Shown here: in pieces, positions 1-9,001 of the stretch | Layout of the letters: every line of letters begins with the position of its first letter | Position numbering within the stretch: the stretch's first letter is position 1 | Translations under genes and position numbers: made by a program | NCBI GenBank assembly: GCA_964213355.1 | Contig: CAXOVY010000032.1 | Location: 62,001 to 126,000, forward strand | Reading direction: 5' to 3' | DNA length: 64,000 bases | Source: JBAXAM01 sp964213355 | GTDB lineage: Bacteria; Pseudomonadota; Gammaproteobacteria; UBA9339 | Notes under the pieces: model-generated | Told to the model about the DNA's origin: nothing | The model's input: only the letters and a program-made list of their open reading frames with translations | The model's database searches: none

Positions 1-1
1 T

Positions 2-1063
2 TATGTATTACCAAAATCCAAAATAGAGCCGCAAGCGGGTTATGTTGATTTGCTGCTCACTGATCTTGGGAATGAGGCAGAACGAACACCAAGTTTTAAT
101 TTAAGAAGTATTTATTTTGGTGGTGGTACGCCAAGTTTGTTGCCACCAAGTGCTGTCAAAAAAATTATTAATCGTGCGAGGGATCTTTTTTCTTTTGCGC
201 CTGATATTGAAATTACCCTGGAAGCAAATCCAGGAACAATTAATTTGGAATTGTGCGTGGGTTTTAAAGATGCAGGAATTAATCGAATTTCTTTGGGAGT
301 GCAAAGTTTTAATGATGAGAAACTAAAAAACATTGGTCGTATTCATGATGCCAAACAAGCCAAAGATGCAGTTTGCGCGATAAAACAAGCAGAATTTTGC
401 AATTTTAATCTTGATATGATGTTCGGTTTGCCAGGGCAGAGCATTGATGATGCAATGAATGATCTCCGAATTGCTTTGAATTTTGCACCGCCACATTTTT
501 CTTGGTATCAATTAACACTTGAACCAAACACTAAATTTGCAGTCGAGCCGCCAATTTTGCCACATAATGAAGCATTATGGAATATACAGCAAGCAGGGCA
601 AGATTTGCTGGCACAGTCGGGTTTGTCACAGTATGAGATATCTGCTTATAGTATGCCAGGATTTGAATGTCAACATAATGTGAATTATTGGCAGTATGGT
701 GATTATTTAGGAATTGGTGCTGGGGCACATGGCAAAATTACGCTTGCCAATGGTTTAGTGAATCGTTACTTCAAGATCGCAAATCCAAAAAAATATTTTC
801 AGGAGCGAGACATATTTATCGCTGGCGAAAAAGTTGTTACATTTGAAAAACGTCCCTTTGAATTTATGCTGAATGCTTTGAGATTATATCGACCTATAAG
901 CCATACATTGTTTCATGAGCGTACTGGAGTTACAATCGGTGCTATAGCAAATGAACTGCAGCGGGCTGAAAGTTTAGGTCTAGTTGAATTGCAAAGCGAT
1001 GCGGTTGTAACGACAGCTCATGGTCGAAATTTTTTAAACGATTTACTCGAGATTTTTTTGTAA
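2..1063 (+). CDS. hemW: HemW-like radical SAM protein, 5' end outside window
   Basis: The open frame runs from the window edge, so the start and the N-terminal CxxxCxxC iron-sulfur motif are not visible. Visible HemW/HemN-family signatures are YFGGGTPSLLP about 35 residues into the window, SLGVQSFND and NLDMMFGLPGQ, followed by a HemW-like C-terminal region. HemW is a heme chaperone related to oxygen-independent coproporphyrinogen III oxidase; it binds SAM and an Fe-S cluster and delivers heme to membrane enzymes. The HemN-specific N-terminal extension cannot be checked, so HemW is preferred on the short C-terminal region. A TTG at 50 is open as a start, but homologous sequence continues upstream in frame. 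The uracil-DNA glycosylase gene starts 11 bp downstream, so the two are probably cotranscribed. Confidence 0.88.
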   Translation, partial: YVLPKSKIEPQAGYVDLLLTDLGNEAERTPSFNLRSIYFGGGTPSLLPPSAVKKIINRARDLFSFAPDIEITLEANPGTINLELCVGFKDAGINRISLGVQSFNDEKLKNIGRIHDAKQAKDAVCAIKQAEFCNFNLDMMFGLPGQSIDDAMNDLRIALNFAPPHFSWYQLTLEPNTKFAVEPPILPHNEALWNIQQAGQDLLAQSGLSQYEISAYSMPGFECQHNVNYWQYGDYLGIGAGAHGKITLANGLVNRYFKIANPKKYFQERDIFIAGEKVVTFEKRPFEFMLNALRLYRPISHTLFHERTGVTIGAIANELQRAESLGLVELQSDAVVTTAHGRNFLNDLLEIFL

Positions 1064-1074
1064 TTGGTGTAGCG

Positions 1075-1722
1075 ATGAATAATAAAAAACAATATCTAAA
1101 AGAAATGGAAATCGAACTTTGGCAAAGCAAGAGAACCACTGCTGCTAGTTGTTTGGCGACATCTGGTTGGTCAGAGCTTGAAAAGCAAGTTGCCACCTGT
1201 GCTTTATGTGGTTTGCATAAAACACGCACGCAAGTGGTATTTGGTGTTGGTAATAAAAATGCTGAAGTTATGTTTATTGGTGAAGCACCTGGTGCTAATG
1301 AAGATTTGCAAGGCGAACCATTTGTTGGTAGAGCAGGGATGTTGTTAAATTCGATGGTGCAGTCAATTGGGTTAAAACGCAGTGATATTTATATTGCCAA
1401 TATTTTAAAATGTCGTCCGCCGAATAATCGTGATCCCGAGCCGCAGGAGGTAAAGCTTTGCACCTCTTATTTAGAGCAACAAATTGCTTTAATTCAGCCG
1501 AAAATATTAGTTGCTGTGGGGCGTATCGCTGCGCATTTTTTATTAAATACCACTGAGTCTATGGGTCACTTGCGTGGTCGAACTTATCAGTATGGATCAC
1601 AAAACACCCCACTAATAGTTACCTATCATCCTGCTTATTTATTACGCTCGCCGAGCGAAAAACGCAAAGCCTATGTAGATTTTTTGCTAATCAAAAAAAT
1701 GATTGGTGGGATTGCTGACTAA
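1075..1722 (+). CDS. Family 4 uracil-DNA glycosylase
   Basis: This 215-residue protein matches the thermostable, iron-sulfur family 4 uracil-DNA glycosylases, which remove uracil from DNA as the first step of base excision repair. Four cysteines that fit the 4Fe-4S ligands are C42 and C45 (CALC), C113 (LKCRPP) and C129. The catalytic motif GEAPG is at 69-73, followed by QGEPFVGRAG, and the second motif HPAYLL at 185-190. About 40 residues precede the first cysteine, as is common in proteobacterial members. It lies 11 bp after hemW on the same strand. An imperfect palindrome starts 2 bp after the stop and may end the transcript. The older label 'phage SPO1 DNA polymerase-related protein' applies to the same family. 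Confidence 0.92.
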   Translation: MNNKKQYLKEMEIELWQSKRTTAASCLATSGWSELEKQVATCALCGLHKTRTQVVFGVGNKNAEVMFIGEAPGANEDLQGEPFVGRAGMLLNSMVQSIGLKRSDIYIANILKCRPPNNRDPEPQEVKLCTSYLEQQIALIQPKILVAVGRIAAHFLLNTTESMGHLRGRTYQYGSQNTPLIVTYHPAYLLRSPSEKRKAYVDFLLIKKMIGGIAD

Positions 1723-1723
1723 A

Positions 1724-1760
1724 GCTCGCGGATGCAGGAGTCTTAATCCGCGCCGCGAGC
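1724..1760. repeat. Palindrome after the glycosylase gene
   Basis: GCTCGCGG at 1724-1731 pairs with CCGCGAGC at 1753-1760. An alternative inner pairing CGCGGAT/ATCCGCG is also possible. It starts 2 bp after the glycosylase stop and is much richer in GC than its surroundings. No T-run follows directly, so it may be a REP-like element or a weak terminator. Confidence 0.5.
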
Positions 1761-1787
1761 AAAGTCCCTATAGCTGATTTTTTATAT

Positions 1788-1961
1788 TTAATGAATTTGA
1801 TTCTCTATATCTCGTTTGATAATTTCGACATCTTTTGGTAAAAGCTTGTTAGTAAAGTAAACAATACAACCTAGCACTACAAGATTTTCAACGAAATCAA
1901 CGAAAGAACCACCATTAATGATCGATACTTCTTTTGGGCTCAATTCAACAATGTTATTCAT
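1788..1961 (-). CDS. Double-glycine leader peptide 1 (bacteriocin-like precursor)
   Basis: This short gene encodes 57 residues. The leader MNNIVELSPKEVSIINGG fits the consensus read by C39 peptidases: Leu at -12, Glu at -8, Val at -7, Ile at -4, Gly at -2 and -1. The predicted 39-residue core begins SFVDFVENLVVL, is hydrophobic in its first half with one Cys, and ends in a charged tail rich in Lys, Asp and Glu, as in some membrane-active class II bacteriocins or microcins. A good ribosome site (AGAGGAG) precedes the ATG. A phased TTAA array lies 59-106 bp upstream. The matching HlyD/C39 exporter is 43 kb away at 45.3-48.5 kb. No immunity gene is obvious beside it. Secretion and activity are inference. 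Confidence 0.8.
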   Translation of the reverse strand: MNNIVELSPKEVSIINGGSFVDFVENLVVLGCIVYFTNKLLPKDVEIIKRDIENQIH

Positions 1962-2019
1962 AGCTATACACTCCTCTATTTTTAAAATTAATATGGAATC
2001 GCATGAATAACATATTTTC

Positions 2020-2067
2020 TTAAGACTAATATTAAGAAATGCTTATATTACATTAAGTTTTCCTTAA
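2020..2067. promoter_or_regulatory. Phased TTAA array A (PmrA-box-like)
   Basis: TTAA half-sites start at 2020, 2032, 2053 and 2064, with a degenerate TTAT at 2043, giving a spacing near 11 bp. The last pair reads TTAAGTTTTCCTTAA and fits the Legionella/Coxiella PmrA consensus TTAA-N2-TT-N2-cTTAA. It lies upstream of leader peptide 1 (start at 1961, minus strand). Similar arrays occur at 16607 and 36482. Confidence 0.55.
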
Positions 2068-2139
2068 ATGATTTGTGGAATATCAGCAGATGACGTTGCG
2101 TTACTTGCTAAAGCTACAGGGTTTTTATGAAATATAGGG

Positions 2140-2910
2140 TTAAAGTTCTGATTCCGAAATCTCTACCTTCTCTAACCCCATAGGAGTAGATTCTTTCTCC
2201 TTATTTAATTCGTAATAAGCAATCAAAAGTGCACTGGGAACGATTAAGCTTGCACCCACAATTGTAGGGATTTTGATTATTTCATTAAACAATACATACC
2301 CCATTATGACTGAAATAATAAGTTCAACATACTTATATGGGGCAAGCGATGAGATTTCGGTTGCATTCGCTGCTTTTAGGATGCAATACAATATAGATGC
2401 TCCACCAGCGCCCATGATGAATAAATAGAGCACTTCCGAGCAACTCATTTGTTTCCACGTTAATAACGCTGGAATAAGACTAATTAACGCTGTTCCTAGG
2501 CAAAAATAAAATAAAAGTGAAAAAAGATTTTCAGTGGCTAGCATTTTTTTATTTAAAACATCGCTCATGGCAAATAATATTGCACCTAAAAATAAAAATA
2601 CTACGCCAGGATGAAAAAATAAAATTTCCGATGTTTTTGCAATTGTGGTTTTTTCAAAAAAAGCAATGATCACAACTCCCATGAAACCCATGCCAACCGA
2701 CAGTAATCTTTTCCAATCGGATTTTTCCCCCAAAAATAAATAGGCTAAAGGTAGGACCAAAATAGGGCAGGCAAATGATATGGTTGTAATAGAAGGAAGG
2801 CTGGTTTGGCTGGCTCCATAAATCCAACATGCGATAGCGCCAAAGCCAATTATTATTCTTACCAATTGCCACGATTTATTTTTAATAACAAAAGAAGATT
2901 TTCCCTTATA
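2140..2910 (-). pseudogene. DMT (EamA) transporter, 3' fragment
   Basis: This is the C-terminal four fifths of a drug/metabolite transporter of the EamA type, a multi-helix inner-membrane exporter. Many hydrophobic helices are visible and the motif LPLAYLFLGEKSDWKRLL is typical of the family. The N-terminus was separated by an insertion sequence at 2911; a GTG in the element end (2913) could restart translation but would lose the first helices. Joining 2140-2910 to 6089-6280, with one copy of the 5-bp target duplication TTATA, gives 963 bp, exactly 321 codons with no stop, so the gene was intact until insertion. The natural substrate is unknown; related proteins export amino acids or take up S-adenosylmethionine in intracellular bacteria. 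Confidence 0.88.
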
Positions 2911-3210
2911 CACGGATCTTCACGCTGTAAATTAGTATAGAACAATACCGCTTCTGCCTAAACGCAACGTAATAAAGTTTATATGAATCAACATGTTATC
3001 GTCACCAGGATTTTTCTACCAGCAAAAAACCTCTATTAATAAATCCTATTTATTATCATCATGCCATTTTCAAAATCATTCACTATACTTGCCATAGCCG
3101 TAAACGATGGCTTAAATAAAAGGATTTACGCATAACGCGCTTGACATGTTCATATTTTAACCAGTATAATACTATCGTTTCACGGTCGAAATTAATATAG
3201 GTTTATAACT

Positions 3211-4950
3211 ATGGATACCACTTATAATTTTTTTGATAATCCCAATTATCCTTTGCACAAACAGTATGAAGCGCTGCGCGCCTATTTTTATGAAAAGCTA
3301 TCAGCGCGTGAAATAGCAAAACGATTTGGTTATACGGAAAATTCCATATACTGCTTTGCCAGCGCCATCAAACAACTCGACACAAAACAGCTTGAAGAGC
3401 GATTTTTTGCACCATCAACCATTGGTCGACCGGCAAAAGAATACGGAAATAATATAGATCAACTTATCATTGCGCTGAGGAAAAAATATCTTTCAGTGCC
3501 AGATATAAAGACCATTTTGGACACGCAAAAACAAAACATTTCTGAGACCTATATTTACAAATTAATAAACAAGGAAGGATTTGCCAGATTGCCACGAAGG
3601 AGTAAAAGCGCCAAAGTTGAGAGTTTATCTCAAGCTAAATTACCAGCTCCAACGGCAGTTTTACTCGGAGATAGTGATGAAATATTTAATACAATGAATG
3701 TTGGCATATTATGCTTCATTCCATATATTATTGATTTAGGGCTTGATAAAATTATTACCAATTCATTATTTCCAGAAACAAAAACAATTCCAAAAATTAG
3801 CGCAATATTGAGTTTCATTGCCCTGAAATTATCTAACGTGAGGAGATATACTACTGATGATTTATGGTGCATGGATAGAGGTAGTGGTTTTTTTGCTGGA
3901 TTAAATGTTTTGCCAAAAACCGCATGGTTTTCTTCCTATTCTCATCGCATAACGCGAAAGATGAATATATCTTTTTTAAAAGAGTTATATCAATTATGGC
4001 AAAAGACAGGGCTTTTGGCGGATACAGCGAATTTAGATTTTGTAGCGGTTCCCTATTGGGGAGACGATTCTCACTTAGAAAATAACTGGTCTGGCACGAG
4101 ACATAAAGCATTATCCAGCATTTTAGCTGCTATAGCACAAGACCCTGATACTGGTATCATCACATATGGAGATACAACGGTTAGGCACGATAATGAATCT
4201 GATGTAGTTGTAGAATTTTTAGATTTTTATAAAGAATCAGGAAAACAGAACATCAATTATCTTGTATTCGATAGTAAATTCACTACCTATGAGAATCTGA
4301 GCAAACTAGACGACAACAAAACTAAATTTATCACCATTAGAAGAAGAGGAAAAAATATTGTCGATGAGTTAAATCAGCTTCCAGCAGATTTATGGAAAAA
4401 AGTACGAGTTCAATCCTCTGGTAACAAAACCAGAGAATTAAATGTTGCAGACCAAACCATTTTATTAAAAGGGTACAACAAAAATATCAGGCAAATTGCA
4501 ATAACTGGACATGGAAAGATAAAACCAGCATTAATTATTACCAATGATTTTAAATTAGGAGTAGAACAAGTATTGAGAAAATACGCAAGGAGATGGTTGG
4601 TAGAAAAAAGCATTTCTGAACAAACACATTTTTTTCATTTGAATAAAGTATCATCTTCGATGGTAATTAAAGTTGATTTTGATTTAACGATGTCAATTCT
4701 CGCTTATAATCTATATCGTGTTTTGGCCAATGACCTAACTGGATATGAGCATAACACTCCTCAGACACTGTATGAGAAATTTATTAATAACAACGGCAGT
4801 ATAGAAATCAAGAATGGTAATGCGTTAGTTTTTATGAAAAAGAAAAGAAATTTACCTGAATTATTATCAGCAATGAAAAGATTTGAAAAAATAAAAATAC
4901 CTTGGCTTGATGGACGCGCCCTCACAATTACCGCCGCCAGCAACACATAA
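3211..4950 (+). CDS. Transposase (DDE, IS4-like superfamily), copy 1
   Basis: The 579-residue protein has an N-terminal helix-turn-helix region (about residues 18-55, LSAREIAKRFGYTENSIY). A DDE catalytic core follows, with likely acidic residues D276 (NLDFVAVPYWGDD), D354 (YLVFDSKF) and E465. The last lies in YARRWLVEKSISEQ, which resembles the Y-R-E signature of IS4-type transposases. About 300 bp of non-coding sequence separates the left end of the element from the start codon. The protein is identical to that of copy 2 (10634-12373), so at least one copy moved recently. It should cut and rejoin the element ends with 5-bp target duplication. The exact IS family needs a database comparison. 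Confidence 0.88.
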   Translation: MDTTYNFFDNPNYPLHKQYEALRAYFYEKLSAREIAKRFGYTENSIYCFASAIKQLDTKQLEERFFAPSTIGRPAKEYGNNIDQLIIALRKKYLSVPDIKTILDTQKQNISETYIYKLINKEGFARLPRRSKSAKVESLSQAKLPAPTAVLLGDSDEIFNTMNVGILCFIPYIIDLGLDKIITNSLFPETKTIPKISAILSFIALKLSNVRRYTTDDLWCMDRGSGFFAGLNVLPKTAWFSSYSHRITRKMNISFLKELYQLWQKTGLLADTANLDFVAVPYWGDDSHLENNWSGTRHKALSSILAAIAQDPDTGIITYGDTTVRHDNESDVVVEFLDFYKESGKQNINYLVFDSKFTTYENLSKLDDNKTKFITIRRRGKNIVDELNQLPADLWKKVRVQSSGNKTRELNVADQTILLKGYNKNIRQIAITGHGKIKPALIITNDFKLGVEQVLRKYARRWLVEKSISEQTHFFHLNKVSSSMVIKVDFDLTMSILAYNLYRVLANDLTGYEHNTPQTLYEKFINNNGSIEIKNGNALVFMKKKRNLPELLSAMKRFEKIKIPWLDGRALTITAASNT

Positions 4951-5018
4951 AATAGACTTCTTTCAAAACCCCATTTTTCGTAGCAAAATATACATGTCTA
5001 AGTACAAGAAAGGGGGGA

Positions 5019-5857
5019 ATGATGAAATGGGAATCAATTGCAGAACTACCGTTACCGAAGTTTAGAAGGTTAACTGGAGTTAAGAAACCTACATTTATAA
5101 AGATGGTTGGTTTACTTCAAAACGCTCATAAACAAAAGAAATCATTGGGAGGACGACCGAACAAGCTATGTATAGAAGATATGCTGTTGATGACTTTGGA
5201 ATATTTAAGGGAATATAGAACCTATTTTCATATCAGCAAGAGCTATGATTTAAGCGAGAGTAATGCGTATAAAATAATCAGATGGGTTGAAGATACTCTT
5301 ATAAAAAGTAGAGCTTTTAGTTTACCTGGGCGCAAGGCTTTGCTAAAAAGCGATATGGAATATGAGGTTGTTTTAGTCGATGCTAGCGAAACACCAATCC
5401 AAAGGCCTAAAAAAAACAACGGTATTTTTACTCAGGAAAAAAGAAAAGACATACTATAAAGAGTCAGATAGTAGTAAGCAAAGTTAGTCAGGTGGTGATT
5501 TGTACTAATTTTAGCAATGGTAAACGCCATGATTTTCGACTGTTCAAAGAATCAGGAGTCAGATTTTTAACAAACACAGAAGTTCTTACAGACACTGGCT
5601 ATCAGGGATTAAATAAAATACATGTTAACAGTAGGTTGCCGAAGAAAAAAACTAAGAAACATCCGTTAACTTTTAAGGATAAAAGCGAGAATAAAAAGTT
5701 ATCGAGTCAACGGGTTCTAAACGAAAATGTTATTGGTATGCTTAAGCGATTTAAAATTATTGCTGATAAATATCGTAATCGACGAAAGCGATTTGGTCTT
5801 AGGTTCAATCTAATTGCGGGGATTTATAACTATGAATTGGTACAGCAAGGGTTTTAA
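5019..5857 (+). CDS. IS5-family transposase, two frames joined by -1 shift
   Basis: The first frame (5019-5459) has an N-terminal helix-turn-helix domain of the DDE_Tnp_4 type and the first catalytic Asp in VVLVDASETPIQRP. The second frame supplies YFYSGKKKRHTIKSQIVV, the second Asp in LTDTGYQG and the C-terminal Glu region. The frames join at a run of eight A at 5409-5416. One -1 step gives 840 coding bases, 280 codons, a normal 279-residue transposase. This could be programmed frameshifting, transcript slippage or a one-base mutation. The start ATG follows a strong AAAGGGGGG ribosome site. The IS630-type element at 14.2 kb also needs a -1 shift at an A8 run, which favours a programmed event. 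Confidence 0.85.
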
Positions 5858-5874
5858 AAGAAGCCTAAAATATT

Positions 5875-5948
5875 GGTAGGCGCAAGCTTTAGCTTGCGTG
5901 TTGAGTTTGGAGCAATACTAAAAACGCAGGCTGAAGCCTGCGCCTACC
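5875..5948. repeat. GC-rich palindrome inside the IS5-type element
   Basis: GGTAGGCGCA at 5875-5884 pairs with TGCGCCTACC at 5939-5948. The inner halves carry further complementary blocks (CAAGCTTTAGCTTG and CAGGCTGAAGCCTG). It lies between the transposase stop and the right end. A 13-bp piece (TTGGTAGGCGCAA) recurs before pyrH at about 63480, suggesting a dispersed REP-like family. Confidence 0.55.
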
Positions 5949-6083
5949 GAAAAAAGGTTTAGGTTTAGGTTCAGTTTAAAATAAACAACTGGCTAATTCA
6001 TTTGCGCAAGATTTACAAAACTAAAAAATCAAAGTTTTGAAAGAAGTCTAATCTATACTAATTTATAACCGTGAAGATCTGTG

Positions 6084-6280
6084 TTATATAACAATAGCGG
6101 TAAAAGAATCAGAGTTCCAAAAAAAAAGCGGAAAAATGCAATCTGCATGGCCGGCAAATTATTTCCTACTAAACGAATGGATGTGTCATTTAAATTACTA
6201 AACAAACTAGCGCATACTATCCAAAAGATCCCCTGGGGGAGGCCTTTGCCATTTATCCATTTTATTGCATTTGATTTCAT
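6084..6280 (-). pseudogene. DMT (EamA) transporter, 5' fragment
   Basis: The fragment holds the first 65 residues of the transporter interrupted at 2911-6083: a short N-terminal tail, then helices around GIFWIVCASLFSNLNDTSIR and FFRFFFGTLILLPLLLY. The frame runs directly into YKGKSSFVIKN of the 3' fragment once the element and one TTATA copy are removed. The full protein would have been 320 residues, normal for the family. Confidence 0.87.
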
Positions 6281-6565
6281 GTTTTGTATAACCCAATGTT
6301 TTTTTCAGGAGACCGATTCTAGCAAAAATTATTGCTTTGATCTAGTTAATGGAACTATTGCAATCCGAGTGCATATTCCGATCCAAATCGATCAATGATT
6401 CCAGTCCAAACCGATCAGTAATTCCAGTCCAAATCGATTAACGATTCCAGTTCAAATCGATCAAAACTTTCATGTCGAATGACCCACAATAATCAGATTT
6501 AAAACCTGATTGTTTTTTCAAAATAAGTTGTACTTCCAAGATTAATTAAAATTTGGAGATACAAA

Positions 6566-8107
6566 ATGAGAGGTCATATAACAATGAGAAAAATTCGGGA
6601 AATATTACGTTTAAAATTTGCTCTTGAAATGGGAAACCAAAAAATCGCCAATAGTTTGGCAATTAGCAGCAGTACTGTACATGAATGTTTGCGCAGGGCT
6701 AATTTAGCTAATCTTAGCTGGCCGCTGCCAGATAACATAGATGATGAGATATTGGAGAAACAGCTTTACTCTCCGCCAAGACAAGCAATACCAAAGGAAG
6801 AGCGAGGTGAGTTGGATTGGTCTAAAATTCATGATGAGCTAAAACGCAAACACGTAACGTTAATGTTACTGTGGAACGAGTACAGAGAATCGTATCCAAT
6901 GGGAATAGGCTACAGTCGGTTTTGCGATCTTTACTTGCTATGGAAAAAGCCATTAGACACATGGATGCGTCAAGATCATAAAGCTGGCGAAAAAATGTTT
7001 GTCGATTATGCAGGAGGCACTATTCCTATAAGCGATGGGCAAGGCTATATACATCAAGCACAGATTTTTGTTGCTGTGCTTGGCGCGTCTGGATACATCT
7101 ACGCTGAAGCGACAATGACACAATCTTTGCAGGATTGGATAGAGTCACATTGTCGAGCTCTTAAATTCTTCGGCGGTGTTCCAGAGATATCGGTGCCTGA
7201 CAATTTAAAAAATTGCACTGTCCTTGCCCATCGCTATGAGCCAGATATTAACCCAACTTATCATGACCTGGCAAAGCATTATGGGTTTGTAGTTATGCCT
7301 GCGCGCGTAAGAAAACCAAAAGATAAAAGTTTGGCGGAAAAAAGCGTACAAATTATACAGTACCAAATTCTAGCAAAATTACGCGATCAAACTTTTTTTA
7401 GTTTGGTAGAAGTAAATGAACCGATAGCAATTTTATTGAAAAAAATTAATTCGCAAGCTTTCCAAAAATTATCAGGATCACGGTTAAGCCAATTTGAGAA
7501 GTTAGATAAACCAGCTTTAAAACCACTACCAAGCACGCCCTACAAATTCGCTGAATGGGCAAAGGCAAGACTGGGTCCTGATTATCATATTGAATTGGAT
7601 AAACACTTTTACAGCGTTCCGTATACTTTTATTAAAAAAATTTTGGATGTGAGATTTACTGATCAAACAGTTGAAATTTTTTATCGTTCAAAAAGAATAG
7701 CGGTTCACATGCGCAGTTACATACATAGACGACATACAACATTGAAAGAGCATATGCCTAAGGCTCATCAGAAATATGTCGAGTGGACTCCGGAACGAAT
7801 TATTAATTGGGCTCGAAAAATAGGAATGGCAACAGCGCAATTAGTTGAGAAAGTTATCGAAACTAAAGAGCATCCACAATTAGCCTTTCGTGCATGCCTT
7901 GGGATCCTGCATCTTGGTAAGAGCTATACTGAACTACGGTTGGAAGCAGCATGTGTCCGCGCTTTAAAAATAGGAGCCTACAGTTATCACAACATAGCGT
8001 CTATTCTAAAAAATAATTTAGATAACGTGCCAGTAAGTTCATCGGAAACTTTAACAGCAACAAAAGAAGAACATGAAAACATTAGAGGAGGTGATTATTT
8101 TGAATAA
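6566..8107 (+). CDS. istA: IstA transposase of IS21 element A
   Basis: IstA is the DDE recombinase of IS21 elements and works with the ATPase IstB. The 513 residues start with a helix-turn-helix (LRLKFALEMGNQKIANSLAI). The integrase core has likely catalytic residues in KMFVDYAGG (Asp), VPDNLKNC (Asp) and DKSLAEKSV (Glu). A Mu-transposase-like beta-barrel region follows. GGAG lies 7 bp before the ATG. Unlike most IS21 elements, istA and istB do not overlap: 138 bp with two palindromes separates them. It shows low similarity to IstA of the other element (12478-13998), so the two elements are separate subfamilies. Confidence 0.92.
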   Translation: MRGHITMRKIREILRLKFALEMGNQKIANSLAISSSTVHECLRRANLANLSWPLPDNIDDEILEKQLYSPPRQAIPKEERGELDWSKIHDELKRKHVTLMLLWNEYRESYPMGIGYSRFCDLYLLWKKPLDTWMRQDHKAGEKMFVDYAGGTIPISDGQGYIHQAQIFVAVLGASGYIYAEATMTQSLQDWIESHCRALKFFGGVPEISVPDNLKNCTVLAHRYEPDINPTYHDLAKHYGFVVMPARVRKPKDKSLAEKSVQIIQYQILAKLRDQTFFSLVEVNEPIAILLKKINSQAFQKLSGSRLSQFEKLDKPALKPLPSTPYKFAEWAKARLGPDYHIELDKHFYSVPYTFIKKILDVRFTDQTVEIFYRSKRIAVHMRSYIHRRHTTLKEHMPKAHQKYVEWTPERIINWARKIGMATAQLVEKVIETKEHPQLAFRACLGILHLGKSYTELRLEAACVRALKIGAYSYHNIASILKNNLDNVPVSSSETLTATKEEHENIRGGDYFE

Positions 8108-8193
8108 GGGGACGCTGTCCCCTTAAACCCCTGAAGTATTTAGAGACGTAACTTGTAATTGATGAGGCGGGATTAGCCGCCTCAAGTTACGTC
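8106..8193. repeat. Two palindromes between istA and istB
   Basis: AAGGGGAC-GCT-GTCCCCTT lies at 8106-8124 and overlaps the istA stop. GACGTAACTTG (8145-8155) pairs with CAAGTTACGTC (8183-8193) around an inner stem TGAGGCGG-GATTAG-CCGCCTCA (8163-8184). A stem-loop here could control istB expression, or the spacer may be an inserted palindromic repeat. Confidence 0.7.
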
Positions 8194-8245
8194 ACTGTCA
8201 TCAGCGCTTCCGCCTGTACAGTAATTTAATAATATAGGAGAAAAA

Positions 8246-9001
8246 ATGTTAATACATCCAACAATTGAAAATTTAAAAAAACTACGTTTACTAGGAATGG
8301 CTAAAGCATTAGAAAACCAGCTTGATCAACCGCAAGTAGAAAGTATGAGCTTCGAAGAACGATTAGGGTTAATAATTGACCGTGAAATTTGTGATCGTGA
8401 AAATAGAAAATTACAAACAAGGCTTCGCAATGCAGCTTTAAAACAAACAGCGTCAGTAGAAGATATTGATTATCGCGCATCACGTGGTATTGATAAAAAG
8501 CTCGTATTTACTTTATCTAATTGCCAATGGATAAAAATGCACCGCAATGTTTTAATTATTGGTGCAACTGGTACAGGCAAAACATATCTTGCTTGCGCTT
8601 TGGCACATAAAGCTTGTTTAGAAGGAAACTCTGTTTATTACAGTCGCCTCTCAAGACTTCTGCCAGATTTGGGTTTAGCACGAGGCGATGGTAGCTATAA
8701 TAAAAAAATGAAACAGCTGGCAAAGGTCGAGGTTTTGATTTTAGACGACTGGGGACTTTCTCCTCTTACAGATGAGCAACGTCGTGATTTATTAGAGCTA
8801 CTAGACGATCGTCATGAAAAATGCTCTACTATTGTTACCAGTCAACTGCCAATTAAACTCTGGCATGAAGCCATTGGAGATAAAACTTTGGCTGACGCTA
8901 TTATGGATCGACTGGTACACAACGCTTATCGGTTAGAATTAAAAGGTGACGACTCTATGCGTAAATTTCGTAATGAAAATCTGAATAAGAGGGATAAATA
9001 A
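8246..9001 (+). CDS. istB: IstB helper ATPase of IS21 element A
   Basis: IstB is the AAA+ ATPase that remodels target DNA and activates IstA. The 251 residues contain the Walker A motif GATGTGKT (about residues 110-117) and Walker B VLILDDWG (about 163-170). The typical N-terminal helical segment (NLKKLRLLGMAKAL) is also present. The ATG follows TAGGAG. The length is normal for the family and no damage is seen. It ends about 150 bp before the right end of the element. Confidence 0.93.
   Translation: MLIHPTIENLKKLRLLGMAKALENQLDQPQVESMSFEERLGLIIDREICDRENRKLQTRLRNAALKQTASVEDIDYRASRGIDKKLVFTLSNCQWIKMHRNVLIIGATGTGKTYLACALAHKACLEGNSVYYSRLSRLLPDLGLARGDGSYNKKMKQLAKVEVLILDDWGLSPLTDEQRRDLLELLDDRHEKCSTIVTSQLPIKLWHEAIGDKTLADAIMDRLVHNAYRLELKGDDSMRKFRNENLNKRDK

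Larger units (their letters stand above)
4954..6049. mobile_element. IS5-type insertion sequence nested in the DDE element
   Basis: The 1096-bp element has perfect 16-bp terminal inverted repeats (AGACTTCTTTCAAAAC and its complement) and a 3-bp target duplication AAT (4951-4953, 6050-6052). Comparison with the uninterrupted copy at 12371-12385 proves the insertion point. It carries one transposase gene in two frames and, after the gene, a GC-rich palindrome at 5875-5948. Confidence 0.9.
2911..6083. mobile_element. DDE insertion sequence, copy 1, carrying a nested IS5-type element
   Basis: The ends are about 30-bp imperfect inverted repeats (left starts CACGGATCTTCACG, right ends CGTGAAGATCTGTG) flanked by the 5-bp duplication TTATA at 2906-2910 and 6084-6088. 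It encodes one 579-residue transposase. Copy 2 at 10334-12407 is an uninterrupted 2074-bp version. In copy 1 an IS5-type element sits at 4954-6049, just after the transposase stop, with target duplication AAT. The element splits a DMT transporter gene. Confidence 0.9.
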
